A DNA stretch of 64,000 nucleotides, from the NCBI RefSeq assembly GCF_015694465.1, contig NZ_JADQDO010000002.1, positions 124,001-188,000 on the forward strand. Direction: 5' to 3'. This DNA comes from Microvirga alba (lineage in GTDB: Bacteria > Pseudomonadota > Alphaproteobacteria > Rhizobiales > Beijerinckiaceae). Below, piece by piece: positions 9,276-19,275 of this stretch. Each line of letters starts with the position of its first letter. Position 1 is the first letter of the stretch. The notes below the pieces were generated by a model. The model saw only the letters and a list, made by a program, of their open reading frames with translations. It was not told the DNA's origin and did not search any database. The position numbers and the translations under genes were made by a program.

Positions 9276-10916
9276 ATGGTGACGAAGCGGCACGGCGGGG
9301 CGGGGATCTTTACCGGCGCATCCCGGACGCCACGCAAGCGCCAGGCTCCCACGGGCCCGCAATCGTCCCTCACCGCCCTTGGCGGCGTCGCCTATTGCTG
9401 GGACATCGCCACGGACACCCTGACCTGGGGGCCGAACGCCGCCCACCTGTTCGGCCCTTCGTCCCACGCCCTACCCCGGACCGGCCACGCCTTGTCGCAG
9501 ATGGTGGAGCCTGGAAGCGGGCTCGACCGCCGGGCGGCGCTGAAGCCGGAGGACGGCCCCCGCTACGACACCCGCTATGCCTTGCGATTCGGCCCCGACC
9601 ACGTGGCCATGGTGCAGGACGCGGGCCGCTTTCAGGCCGATGCGGAGGGACGCCCCGCCTTCGTACGCGGCCTGCTCCGGATCGATCCGAAGGCGAGTGC
9701 GAAGGAGCTCCTGCCTGCCACGATCAGGGCGCGCTCGGCCCTCCTCGAGCGTGTACAGGACGAGATCAACGAGGCGCTGCGGTTCTCCCATACCTGCACC
9801 CTGATCGTCGGCTCGTTCGACGAAGATGCACCGGAATCGCGAGAGGACATCGCACGGGCAGTGCGTCCGCTGATGCGTCGCCGCGATCACGTGGCGATTC
9901 TCACCTCTAACCGCTTCGCGCTCATGCTCACATCCTGCCCCCTGGCAGAGGCCGAGAGCGCCATGAAACGCCTCGCTGGGCTGTTAGGCGCATACCCCAA
10001 CTTGCGCCTCGGCGCGGCCTGCGGGCCTGAGCAGACGTTCGAGGCAACGGCCTTGCTGCGCGCGGCGGAGCAGGCGCTGGACACGGCGCAGTCCGGGGCC
10101 GACGCGGCTTTCCTGCATGATGCCCGCAAGAACCCTCGCACTCCCTCACCCGCATCGAAACGGGCCCCCTACGACCTGATTGCCGCGCTCAATGATCGCC
10201 GGCTCGTACTGGCCTCCCGGCCGATGGTGGATGCGCATTCGCGTCACCCGGCCCTGCTCCAGACCTGTGCCGCCATTGCTGGTCCGGACGGGGACGTGAT
10301 CCCCCTCAATGCGATCCCGGCCCTGGCGGAGGCCAATCTCGCCGCGCTCATCGACGGCCGTATGCTGGAGCTTGCGGCGGATCACCTCGTCCGGCATCCG
10401 GGCGAGCGCCTCGTGCTGCCGATTGCCGATGCGACCCTGCACGATGCGGAATGGTTGACCATGCTCGCCGCCCATCTCGGCGCGCGCCCCGGCATCGCGT
10501 CGCGGCTTCTGATCGAAGTCCCCGAGGTGGCCTTGCTCGATGCCGCCGCGGCGCGCGGGCGTCTCGATGCCATGAAGGCGCTCGGGATCGGCATCGCGCT
10601 CGGCGGGTTCGGAACCGGACACGCCACCTGCACGCATCTGCAAGTCCTGCCGATCGACCTCCTGAAGATCGACGGCGTCTTCATCCAGTCCCTCAGGCGC
10701 TCGACCGACGACCGACTCTTCGTCAGCACATTGGTCGATCTCGCCCATCACCTCGGCATTGCGACCGCGGCGGAATGGGTGGACGACGAGGACACGGCCC
10801 GCCTCTTGCAGAGCTTGGGCGTCGATTACCTGCAAGGCGCTGCGTTCGGCGAAGTCGAGCCGATCGTCAGCCCTCAGCCGGCCTGGCGGAGAGTGACGGC
10901 GAATTCCGGTTCTTAA
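9276..10916 (+). CDS. Degenerate GGDEF-EAL protein, probably catalytically inactive
   Basis: 546 residues. A PAS-like N-terminal part contains GGVAYCWDIATDTLTWGPNA. A middle region looks like a vestigial GGDEF domain without the GG(D/E)EF loop. The C-terminal EAL-like domain spans roughly 300-540. The EAL loop is replaced by PALLQ, LLIEVPE stands for the usual glutamate motif, and the DDFGTG metal-binding loop is GGFGTG at 443-448, losing both aspartates. DLLKIDGVFI and the late AEWV segment remain. Loss of the metal ligands argues against cyclic-di-GMP hydrolysis and for a binding or scaffold role. Confidence 0.85.
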   Translation: MVTKRHGGAGIFTGASRTPRKRQAPTGPQSSLTALGGVAYCWDIATDTLTWGPNAAHLFGPSSHALPRTGHALSQMVEPGSGLDRRAALKPEDGPRYDTRYALRFGPDHVAMVQDAGRFQADAEGRPAFVRGLLRIDPKASAKELLPATIRARSALLERVQDEINEALRFSHTCTLIVGSFDEDAPESREDIARAVRPLMRRRDHVAILTSNRFALMLTSCPLAEAESAMKRLAGLLGAYPNLRLGAACGPEQTFEATALLRAAEQALDTAQSGADAAFLHDARKNPRTPSPASKRAPYDLIAALNDRRLVLASRPMVDAHSRHPALLQTCAAIAGPDGDVIPLNAIPALAEANLAALIDGRMLELAADHLVRHPGERLVLPIADATLHDAEWLTMLAAHLGARPGIASRLLIEVPEVALLDAAAARGRLDAMKALGIGIALGGFGTGHATCTHLQVLPIDLLKIDGVFIQSLRRSTDDRLFVSTLVDLAHHLGIATAAEWVDDEDTARLLQSLGVDYLQGAAFGEVEPIVSPQPAWRRVTANSGS

Positions 10917-11015
10917 GGTAAAGCTTCGCCCATAGGATTGGGCCCTTGAGGACACATATCGACACAGTATAACAATCTATCCAATCAACGTGTCGGCTTG
11001 CCGAGGGATAGAACC

Positions 11016-12248
11016 TTGAGCGGATTATTCTCAAATAGCTCCGATTTCGTGTCCTTTCGCGAGGTCGCCGTCCCCGGAACGATGCCGGTTGTTGCAGGCA
11101 CCTATGATGCCGGGACCCAATACAATGCCCGCGGCGGGGATGACGTCGTCTACTTGCCCGAGACCTACCGTGACTCCACCCTGTCCGGTTATTTCACCCC
11201 GCTCTTTCACGCCTTCAACGGCGGAGATGGAAATGACCGCATCTATGGCGGCTATTGGTATGGATGGTTCATCTCCGGAGGCGCGGGAGACGATTATCTG
11301 ATCGGCTCCACGCGTGAGCCGGATGAACTCACCGGAGGCAAGGGGGACGACGTCCTGGTGTTTGGAGGATCGATGGGCGTCGAGAGCGCGGTCTTTTCCG
11401 GACGCAGCGCGAACTATCAGATCACGGTGGGCAAGGATGGGGTGACCACGGTTCGCGATCTCACCGGAGCCGATGGAGTTGACTCGCTTCTGATGCCTGG
11501 GGATTACGCCAGCAACATGCTCGTCTTCAAGGACAAGACCATTTCGCTTGCCGATGTTCTTGGCGAAAATCCTTGGCTGGGAGACCCTGACACGAGAATC
11601 GCCGGTCTCAAGCTCTCGGGCGACAGCCTCATTGGGCAAGATGCCTCCGACGTGCTGCGCGGCCTGGGCCGGAACGACGTCATGAAGGGCGAAGGCGGCT
11701 TCGACACGCTGTTCGGCGGCGCGGGAAACGATCGTCTCCTCGGTGGCGCGGGCGAAGACAAACTCTGGGGCGATACCGGCAAGCAGGCCTTGAAGGGCGG
11801 AGCCGACACACTCCTTGGCGGATCGGGAGACGATCAGCTCTTCGGCGAGGGCGGCAATGACATGCTCAACGGGGGCACCGGCAACGATCGGCTGAAAGGC
11901 GGCATGGGGGCCGATCAATTGACCGGCGGCTCCGGTGCCGACACCTTCGTTTGGAGCGACGTGCGGGAGACAGGCCGGACCATCGGCAACGCGGACCTCG
12001 TGCGCGATTTCCAAGCGGGATGGGACAAGCTCGATCTCTCAGCCATCGATGCCGATGTCACGCTGCCCGGCAACCAGGCCTTCACCTTCGTTGGAACGGA
12101 AGCATTCACCGGGCCGGGGCAGATCCGCTACGCCCATGTCAGCGGCGAGACGGTCCTTTATCTGAACGCGGATGCGGATCTGTCGGCCGATGCGATCATC
12201 CGCCTTTCGGGCCAGAAGATTCCACAGGCCGATTGGTTTGCGCTTTAG
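11016..12248 (+). CDS. RTX-type calcium-binding protein 1
   Basis: About 410 residues. TTG 11016 is preferred because GAGGGA lies seven bases upstream; an in-frame TTG at 10998 is the alternative. Glycine/aspartate nonapeptides occur near residues 68-96 and in a long block around 216-313 (GGAGNDRLLGGAGEDKL and similar). The C-terminal part (DLVRDFQAGWDKLDLSAID through DWFAL) is a serralysin-type C-terminal module ending in the hydrophobic tail used for type I secretion. No exporter genes are nearby. The TAG stop lies at the edge of a dispersed palindromic repeat. Function beyond Ca2+ binding and secretion cannot be assigned. Confidence 0.88.
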   Translation: MSGLFSNSSDFVSFREVAVPGTMPVVAGTYDAGTQYNARGGDDVVYLPETYRDSTLSGYFTPLFHAFNGGDGNDRIYGGYWYGWFISGGAGDDYLIGSTREPDELTGGKGDDVLVFGGSMGVESAVFSGRSANYQITVGKDGVTTVRDLTGADGVDSLLMPGDYASNMLVFKDKTISLADVLGENPWLGDPDTRIAGLKLSGDSLIGQDASDVLRGLGRNDVMKGEGGFDTLFGGAGNDRLLGGAGEDKLWGDTGKQALKGGADTLLGGSGDDQLFGEGGNDMLNGGTGNDRLKGGMGADQLTGGSGADTFVWSDVRETGRTIGNADLVRDFQAGWDKLDLSAIDADVTLPGNQAFTFVGTEAFTGPGQIRYAHVSGETVLYLNADADLSADAIIRLSGQKIPQADWFAL

Positions 12249-12315
12249 ATCAGAACAAGTGGAAACCGGTTGTTCGCCCGGATCATGCGCAACAAAAAAT
12301 CTAAAGCCTGATCAG
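12246..12315 (+). repeat. Degenerate copy of the CTAGAGC palindromic repeat
   Basis: The core AACAAGTGGAAACCGGTTG and the GATCATGCG segment match the 106-bp copies at 35481 and 38064, but the 5' CTAGAGCATG end is shortened and the 3' half is diverged. It starts at the stop codon of RTX protein 1 and runs to near the end of phaR. Confidence 0.75.
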
Positions 12316-12336
12316 CGCGAATATTATCGGAGGGCC

Positions 12337-12912
12337 TTACTGACGAGCAAGCTTGTCGAGCTTGGCCTGCATGTCCGCCATCTGGCGCTTCAGCGTTTCG
12401 AGATCGCTCGTGGCTTCACCCTGCGGTCCCTTTGTGTCCGGCGCACCGACCGGCATTTGCGGCGCGAATGGCGCGAACATGCTCATGGCTTCGGTGAAGA
12501 AGCTCATGTTCTTGCGCACCTGCTCTTCCATGGCCTGGAAGGCGGACGGCCCGAAGGCCTGCGCCATCTGATCCCGCAGCTTCTGCTGCTCCTGGGACAG
12601 GTTGTTCATGGAGAATTCGAGATAGCTTGGCACCAGCGATTGCAGGCTGTCGCCGTAAAAGCGGATGAGCTGGCGCAAGACGGTCACGGGAAGGAGGTTT
12701 TGGCCCTCCTTGTTCTCCTGCTCGAAGATGATCTGCGTCAGGACGGAGCGGGTAATCTCCTCGCCCGACTTCGCATCGAAGACGACGAAATCTTCGCCCT
12801 CACGCACCATGCCGGCGAGATCTTCCAGCGTGACGTAGGTCGATGTGCCGGTATGATAGAGACGGCGATTGGCGTATTTCTTGATGATCGTCGGCTGTTT
12901 TTCCGTCGCCAT
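12337..12912 (-). CDS. phaR: Polyhydroxyalkanoate synthesis repressor PhaR
   Basis: 191 residues. The N-terminal PHB/PHA accumulation regulator domain reads IIKKYANRRLYHTGTSTYVTL followed by MVREGEDFVVFDAKSGEEITR; the second half is a predicted coiled coil rich in Gln, Met and Leu. PhaR binds both DNA and PHB granules, repressing phasin and its own gene until polymer accumulates. It is divergent from phaA-phaB. A GCTGG-N5-CCAGC palindrome at 12939-12953 in the shared promoter region is a possible operator. Confidence 0.95.
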   Translation of the reverse strand: MATEKQPTIIKKYANRRLYHTGTSTYVTLEDLAGMVREGEDFVVFDAKSGEEITRSVLTQIIFEQENKEGQNLLPVTVLRQLIRFYGDSLQSLVPSYLEFSMNNLSQEQQKLRDQMAQAFGPSAFQAMEEQVRKNMSFFTEAMSMFAPFAPQMPVGAPDTKGPQGEATSDLETLKRQMADMQAKLDKLARQ

Positions 12913-13172
12913 TTGGTCTCGTCGTGGTCCTGGTTTGAGCTGGAAAATCCAGCGCTTCCGGCTTTTCTCACCTCTCGGGGTTTGAGAGTTGAGCCCATAT
13001 GCCCAGATTATAGGCGTAATACTGCACGATCAAAGCGCTAAAAGTCTAAGACATGCTCACTCCCGGTCGACCAGCCCCGACCATAGTGTGCTTGACTTCC
13101 CATCATCCGGGGCTTTGATCGCACCATCAATCGGCTGCTCAAACATGCGGCATGCCAGCATAGGAGACAGGA

Positions 13173-14351
<1,179 letters not shown>

Positions 14352-14434
14352 TCGAGCATCTCGGCATAGCTCTAAAGTTGCGACGCTCCCCTTCTAGGAC
14401 CGTGAATGAGTCCTAAGCTATGCTGTAAGGCGGC

Positions 14435-14453
14435 GCGGCTCGATCCGAGCCGC
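14435..14453 (+). promoter_or_regulatory. Intercistronic hairpin between phaA and phaB
   Basis: GCGGCTCG and CGAGCCGC form an eight-pair stem around ATC. No T-run follows, so it more likely tunes mRNA stability than terminates. Confidence 0.4.
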
Positions 14454-14515
14454 CTCAACAGCAAGACGGGTCCGGCAGAGACCTGCTTGGGAACGGTCCT
14501 GGGAAGGAGAACGAC

Positions 14516-15241
14516 ATGGCGCGCGTCGCATTGGTCACCGGTGGCACTCGCGGCATCGGTGCCGCGATTTCGACGGCCCTGAAGCAGGCGGGTTACAAGG
14601 TCGCCGCGAATTATGGCGGCAACGATGAAGCCGCGAACGCATTCAAGGCCGAGACTGGCATTCCGGTCTACAAATTCGACGTGTCCGACCCTGCTGCTTG
14701 CGAGGCGGGCATCAAGACCGTGGCTTCCGAACTCGGACCCATCGACATCCTGGTCAACAACGCGGGCATCACGCGGGACGTCACCTTCCACCGCATGACC
14801 TTCGAGCAATGGTCCGCCGTGATGCGCACCAATCTCGATTCCATGTTCACCTGCACCCGGCCCGTGATCGAGGGAATGCGCGAGCGCGGCTTCGGGCGCA
14901 TCATCATCATTTCCTCCATCAACGGCCAGAAAGGCCAGATGGGGCAGGCTAATTATTCCGCGGCCAAGGCCGGTGTCATCGGCTTCGCGAAGGCGCTCGC
15001 GCAGGAAAACGCCAGTCGCGGGGTCACCGTCAACGTCATCGCGCCGGGCTATATCGCCACCGAGATGGTCAAGGCGGTGCCCGAGGAGATCCTCAAGACG
15101 AAGGTCCTGCCGCTGATCCCGGTTGGCCGTCTGGGCGAGGCCGAGGAGATCGCGCGCGGCGTTCTCTTCCTGGCGGCTGACGATGCCGGGTTCGTCACCG
15201 GTTCGACCCTGACCATGAATGGCGGCCAGTACATGACTTAG
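14516..15241 (+). CDS. phaB: Acetoacetyl-CoA reductase
   Basis: 241 residues, a classical short-chain dehydrogenase. NADPH motif TGGTRGIGAAIS at the N-terminus, NNAG in VNNAGITRDVTFH, catalytic Ser in IIISSINGQKGQ, and YSAAKAG carrying Tyr and Lys. The ITRDVTFHRM and GQMGQANYSAAKAG segments are typical of PhaB rather than FabG. It reduces acetoacetyl-CoA to (R)-3-hydroxybutyryl-CoA for PHB. GGAAGGAGA precedes the ATG. Likely same operon as phaA, separated by 164 bases. Confidence 0.95.
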   Translation: MARVALVTGGTRGIGAAISTALKQAGYKVAANYGGNDEAANAFKAETGIPVYKFDVSDPAACEAGIKTVASELGPIDILVNNAGITRDVTFHRMTFEQWSAVMRTNLDSMFTCTRPVIEGMRERGFGRIIIISSINGQKGQMGQANYSAAKAGVIGFAKALAQENASRGVTVNVIAPGYIATEMVKAVPEEILKTKVLPLIPVGRLGEAEEIARGVLFLAADDAGFVTGSTLTMNGGQYMT

Positions 15242-15301
15242 CCGAAAGATAGTATCCGGCGCTTCTTCGCTTCGACCGGAAAGACATGCTAGTGGCGGGG
15301 C

Positions 15302-16201
15302 ATGACGACACGCACCGCCACTTCCATCGGCCTTTTCGCCGTCCTTTTCTGGTCTCTCCTTGCCGTCCTCACGGCGGCAACCGGAAAAATCCCGCCGTTC
15401 CAGCTTGCCGCGATGACCTTCCTGGTTGGCGGCCTCGTCGGCATGACGAGTTGGATCGTTCGTCCGCAAGGACTGAAAGCGCTCTATCAGAAGCCCATGG
15501 TGTGGGCGCTCGGCCTCGGCGGTCTGTTCGGCTATCACGCCCTCTATTTCGCGGCTTTGCGCATGGCGCCGCCGGCGGAAGCGGGGCTTCTCAACTATCT
15601 CTGGCCGTTGCTGATCGTGCTGTTTTCCTCCCTGCTGCCGGGCGAGCATCTGCGGCGCGCGCATGTGGTGGGCGCGCTATTGGGATTTGCGGGCGTCGCG
15701 GTACTGATCGCCGGACGTGGTGCGCTCGACGCGAGGGCCGAGTACGTGCCCGGATATGTCTGCGCCTTCATCGCCGCCTTCGTTTGGGCGACCTATTCCG
15801 TTCTGTCCCGACGCTTCGGCGAGGTGCCGACGGATGCGGTGGCCGGCTTCTGCCTCATGACCTCGCTTCTGAGCCTCCTCTGCCACTTGGTGTTCGAGAC
15901 GACCGTTTGGCCGGAAACCACCTCGCAATGGCTGGCGCTTCTGGCGCTCGGCATCGGGCCGGTGGGCGCGGCCTTTTATGTCTGGGATATTGGCATGAAG
16001 CGCGGCGACATTCGGCTTCTCGGCGTCGCGTCCTACGCAACCCCGGTTCTATCGACCCTGCTTCTGGTCGCCGCCGGTTATGCCGAGCCGTCCGCGACGC
16101 TCGCGATCTCCTGCGGACTGATCGTGCTCGGCGCGTTGGTGGCGACGCTGATGCCCAGAGCATTTTCCGCAGGAGCGGGAACCGATTCTGCGCCAAAATA
16201 A
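15302..16201 (+). CDS. DMT-superfamily exporter, YddG-like
   Basis: 299 residues with ten hydrophobic segments. The MAPPAEAGLLNYLWPLLIVL segment and the GEHLRRAHVVGALLGFAGVAVLI repeat are characteristic of the YddG aromatic amino acid exporter group. Substrate is inference. The last dozen or so residues (from RAFSAGAG) are encoded by a dispersed palindromic repeat that begins at 16157, so the original stop codon was probably displaced. Confidence 0.85.
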   Translation: MTTRTATSIGLFAVLFWSLLAVLTAATGKIPPFQLAAMTFLVGGLVGMTSWIVRPQGLKALYQKPMVWALGLGGLFGYHALYFAALRMAPPAEAGLLNYLWPLLIVLFSSLLPGEHLRRAHVVGALLGFAGVAVLIAGRGALDARAEYVPGYVCAFIAAFVWATYSVLSRRFGEVPTDAVAGFCLMTSLLSLLCHLVFETTVWPETTSQWLALLALGIGPVGAAFYVWDIGMKRGDIRLLGVASYATPVLSTLLLVAAGYAEPSATLAISCGLIVLGALVATLMPRAFSAGAGTDSAPK

Positions 16202-16209
16202 GAGTCCGT
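16157..16209 (+). repeat. Dispersed palindromic repeat overlapping a gene 3' end
   Basis: The sequence beginning AGAGCATTTTCCGCAG and continuing GGGAACCGATT resembles the AGAGCAT...GGAAACCGG intergenic repeats of this genome but belongs to a diverged subfamily. It supplies the final codons and stop of the YddG-like gene. Confidence 0.5.
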
Positions 16210-16259
16210 TTGAAAAAGCCACGGCCCCGGAATGGCGCGGCTCAATTCTCAAAACGTCT

Positions 16260-17012
16260 CTAAGAGCGCGGGGGCATAACCCGGTGCGTGTAGCGATAGG
16301 CGGGCCGGAACCCGAACGTGCCGTACAGCGAACGGGCGATTGCGTTTTCCTCGCGCACCTGCAGATAAGCGGTATGCGCGCCCTCACGACGTCCCCAGGC
16401 CATGAGGCTGCCGACGATGCGTCGCCCAAGGCCGATGCCGCGAAGGTCCGGTGAGACGACGATGTCGTAGAGACCGACATAACCCCGCTCGACCACGCCA
16501 AGGCCCCAGGCGACGGGCCGATCGTCGAGGCGAAGCGTCGCGAAAGCCGCCTTCTGGCGAATGCGCGAAACGATTGCCAGAAGCGTCGCGTCATCCGCCT
16601 TGTCGCCGCCGTACGATTGGGCCGCGTCTCGCACCCAATGCTTCGAGGCCTCGGGCTCGAGGAGAACCTCGACATCCGGATCGTGGTCGCCATCGAGAGG
16701 GGCCGCCAGAACATAGGTCGGCTCAATATCCTGGAAGCCCCGCTCGGCCAGAAGCCCGCCGACCTCGGGTGCTTCGAGCCCGTTAAGGCGGAAAGTCGGG
16801 CGCACATTGGCCTCGATGAAGCGGGCGATCATGTAATCGAGCAGCGCCTCGTCGAGCGCTGCACCAGCCAGAAAGGGCGTCGCGGAATTGGCCCGTTTTG
16901 AATAGCCGTTCGCAAGCCGCAGGATCCACCCGTCATAGGCCTGATAATCGAACGAGGGCCACGCATTCAGAAGGCGGCTCTCAAGGCCGAGGATGAGATT
17001 GTGATCGGTCAT
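16260..17012 (-). CDS. GNAT-family N-acetyltransferase
   Basis: 250 residues. The N-terminal half (LLNAWPSFDYQAYDGWILRLANGYSKRANS) is the lead-in domain of a two-part GNAT subgroup. The catalytic half has YDIVVSPDLRGIGLGRRIVGSLM and AYLQVREENAIARSLYGTFGF, giving the acetyl-CoA loop and the asparagine/tyrosine region. Substrate unknown; members of this subgroup act on small amines or amino acids. It is convergent with the YddG-like exporter and near gloB on the same strand. Confidence 0.82.
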   Translation of the reverse strand: MTDHNLILGLESRLLNAWPSFDYQAYDGWILRLANGYSKRANSATPFLAGAALDEALLDYMIARFIEANVRPTFRLNGLEAPEVGGLLAERGFQDIEPTYVLAAPLDGDHDPDVEVLLEPEASKHWVRDAAQSYGGDKADDATLLAIVSRIRQKAAFATLRLDDRPVAWGLGVVERGYVGLYDIVVSPDLRGIGLGRRIVGSLMAWGRREGAHTAYLQVREENAIARSLYGTFGFRPAYRYTHRVMPPRS

Positions 17013-17033
17013 GGCTTGGTCACGGGTTCCCTG

Positions 17034-17075
17034 GAGCAGGATCCGAAAAGGGAGCTCCGGTCCTTCGGAAAAATC
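17034..17075 (+). repeat. Dispersed imperfect palindrome between gloB and the acetyltransferase
   Basis: GGAGCAGGATCCGAAAAGG and the following CTCCGG...CCTTCGGAAAAATCGCG resemble the GGATCCGAAAAG class of alphaproteobacterial intergenic repeats. It lies just upstream of the acetyltransferase start. Confidence 0.4.
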
Positions 17076-17097
17076 GCGCGATATGAAAACCTTTGCG

Positions 17098-17865
17098 TCA
17101 GAACCTGTTCTTCCATTCGCGCAGGGCCTGGAAGACCTCGACCGGCTTCGCGCCCTCCTTATGAACAGCTTTCGCCAAAGCGGGCTCCCCTGCGCGCAGG
17201 AACGGGTTGGTCGCTTTCTCCGCGCCGATAGTGGTCGGCACCAGGAAACGGCCTTGCGCCTTTGCGGCTTCGGCCTCCGCCATGCGGGCTTTCAGGGCCT
17301 GGTTGTCCGGATCGGCGGCAAGCGCGAAGCGGGCATTGGAGAGAGTGTAGTCGTGGCCGCAGAAGACCCGCGCTTCATCGGGCAGAGCCGCAAGACGCTG
17401 CAGCGATGACCATAGTTCGGCATAGGTGCCTTCCAGAACCCGGCCGCATCCGAGCGTGAAAAGCGTGTCGCCGGCGAACAGATCCCGGTCCGCCGCGAAC
17501 CAATACGAGACATGATCGGCGCAATGACCCGGCGTTTCCCACACATGGGCCTGCAGGTCGCCCACGTGGACCGTATCGCCCTCACGCACCAGCGCGTCGG
17601 CGAGGGGAACGTGGTCCCGCGCCTTCCATGGCGCGACGACACGGCAGCCCGTGCGGCGTTTCAAGGGTTCGATCGCCTGGACATGATCCCCATGGCGGTG
17701 CGTCACGAGAATATCGGAGAGCCGCCAGCCGGTTTGCGCCAGGGCAGCGAGAATCGGCTTCTCCTCCGGCGCGTCGATCGCCGCGCAGGCCCCCGTGTTG
17801 GGGTCGTAGACAAGAGCGCCGATATTGTCGTCGAGACAGCGAAAAACGTGAACCTGGGCGGGCAT
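17098..17865 (-). CDS. gloB: Hydroxyacylglutathione hydrolase (glyoxalase II)
   Basis: 255 residues from MPAQVHVFRCLDDNIGALVYD; a start at 17892 would add nine residues. The metallo-beta-lactamase motif is THRHGDHV (the second His of the usual THHHxDH is Arg), with further ligands in GHCADHVSYWF, AGDTLFTLGCGRVLEGT and CGHDYT. The C-terminal TNPFLR segment binds glutathione thioesters. It hydrolyses S-lactoylglutathione to lactate and glutathione in methylglyoxal detoxification. Divergent from a methyltransferase gene. Confidence 0.94.
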   Translation of the reverse strand: MPAQVHVFRCLDDNIGALVYDPNTGACAAIDAPEEKPILAALAQTGWRLSDILVTHRHGDHVQAIEPLKRRTGCRVVAPWKARDHVPLADALVREGDTVHVGDLQAHVWETPGHCADHVSYWFAADRDLFAGDTLFTLGCGRVLEGTYAELWSSLQRLAALPDEARVFCGHDYTLSNARFALAADPDNQALKARMAEAEAAKAQGRFLVPTTIGAEKATNPFLRAGEPALAKAVHKEGAKPVEVFQALREWKNRF

Positions 17866-17984
17866 GCAGGAAACCTTGTCTTGATGCTTCACGAGCTATC
17901 ATGGGACAGTTCGGCGATGAAACCAGATCTTGATCGATCGCGCCGATATTTGACAGGCCGGACCACACGCCGGACGGACAAGGC

Positions 17985-18734
17985 ATGAGCATCGACATCA
18001 CTGACCTGCGCAGCTTCTATGCCAGCCCGTTGGGGAGCATAACCCAGCGCTTCGTGGGGCGGGCCATCGGCCGTTTCTGGGGGCCGCTGACGGGTCTGCG
18101 CGTGCTGGGTCTCGGCTATGCGCCACCCTATATGGCGACGGTGCGGGAAGCCTGTGAACGAGCGCTCGTCTTCATGCCCGCGAGTCAGGGCGTCATCCAT
18201 TGGCCAAACACCGGTGCTTCGGCCTCCGCGCTCGTTGATCCCCTCACGATGCCTCTTCCCGATGCCTCGATCGACCGGGTGCTCCTGGTCCACGCGCTTG
18301 AGACGGTGGAAAGCCCGAGCGAACTTCTGCACGAGATCTGGCGCATTCTCACGCCCGGCGGCCGGATTATCATGGTGGCCCCTAACCGGCGCGGATTGTG
18401 GGCGCGCATGGACACGACACCCTTCGGCTACGGCCAGCCCTATAGCCGCTCCCAGTTGAAAAGCCTGATGCGGCAGACCTGGTTTTCCCCGGAAGGCTGG
18501 GCGGAGACGCTCTACATGCCGCCCCTGCGCAACCGCTTTCTGCTCCAGACGGCCCAGGCATGGGAGCAGGTCGGCATCGGGTTCTCGCTGCCCTTCGCCG
18601 GGCTTCATATCGTGGAAGCGACGAAGCAGCTTTACCGGCCCGGCGCGGTCCGCGTCGTGCGGCGGGCAAGCCGTGTGGCTCCGGTTTTCATTCCAGCCCC
18701 CGCCTCGCGGGTTTCGACACAATCGGAACCCTAA
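17985..18734 (+). CDS. SAM-dependent methyltransferase (type 11-like)
   Basis: 249 residues. The core has VLGLGYAPPYM in the motif I position, an unusual glycine pattern, then LTMPLPDASIDRVLLVHALE and LHEIWRILTPGGRIIMVAPNR, which match motifs II and III of Methyltransf_11. The C-terminal 100 residues are hydrophobic and contain LYRPGAVRVV. Placement beside gloB is common in Hyphomicrobiales. Substrate unknown. Confidence 0.78.
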   Translation: MSIDITDLRSFYASPLGSITQRFVGRAIGRFWGPLTGLRVLGLGYAPPYMATVREACERALVFMPASQGVIHWPNTGASASALVDPLTMPLPDASIDRVLLVHALETVESPSELLHEIWRILTPGGRIIMVAPNRRGLWARMDTTPFGYGQPYSRSQLKSLMRQTWFSPEGWAETLYMPPLRNRFLLQTAQAWEQVGIGFSLPFAGLHIVEATKQLYRPGAVRVVRRASRVAPVFIPAPASRVSTQSEP

Positions 18735-18771
18735 CCCATCAATTCCTTTCTCCCGGTAGGATCCCAGCCCC

Positions 18772-19173
18772 ATGTCCCTGGCCCCCCTGATCGCCGCGCC
18801 CCTTCTGATCCAGATTCACGCGGCAGCGGCAACGGCGGCGCTTGCCCTCGGCGGCTACCAGATGGCCTCCATCAAAGGCTCGAAAGCCCATCGTCGTCTG
18901 GGCTGGAGCTGGGTCGCCTTGATGGCCCTGGTTGCGGCCACCTCGCTGGGGATCGTGTCCAACTGGCCCGTGGTCGGGCGGTTCGGGCCAATCCACGGCC
19001 TGTCGGCCCTCGTACTCATCACCCTGCCCCTCGCGGTCCTTCACGCCCGACGCGGGCGGATCGCGAACCATCGCTCTGCGATGCGGGGCCTTTTCTTGGG
19101 CGGCCTCGTCATCGCGGGACTGTTCACGCTTTTGCCTGGGCGATTGATGTATCATGTGGTCTTTGGGGGCTAA
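18772..19173 (+). CDS. DUF2306-type small membrane protein
   Basis: 133 residues with four hydrophobic segments. IQIHAAAATAALALGGYQM and HRRLGWSWVALMALVA followed by GLSALVLITLPLAVLHARRG and HRSAMRGLFLGGLVIAG give the conserved histidines of the DUF2306 family. Function unknown. It is monocistronic or follows the methyltransferase with a 37-base gap. Confidence 0.75.
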   Translation: MSLAPLIAAPLLIQIHAAAATAALALGGYQMASIKGSKAHRRLGWSWVALMALVAATSLGIVSNWPVVGRFGPIHGLSALVLITLPLAVLHARRGRIANHRSAMRGLFLGGLVIAGLFTLLPGRLMYHVVFGG

Positions 19174-19275
19174 TTCAGCCTCCAACTTGACTTGGGGCCG
19201 TCAAATCGCCAGTGTCCGCCCGTTCCGGCGGGGGCTGCTGAAGTCAGCGCCGGTTTTTCATTTTCATAGAGTCTG

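Noticed and set aside
11016..12248. RTX toxin (hemolysin) assignment
   Set aside because: Only calcium-binding repeats and an export tail are present; no pore-forming or acylation domain, so toxin is not supported.
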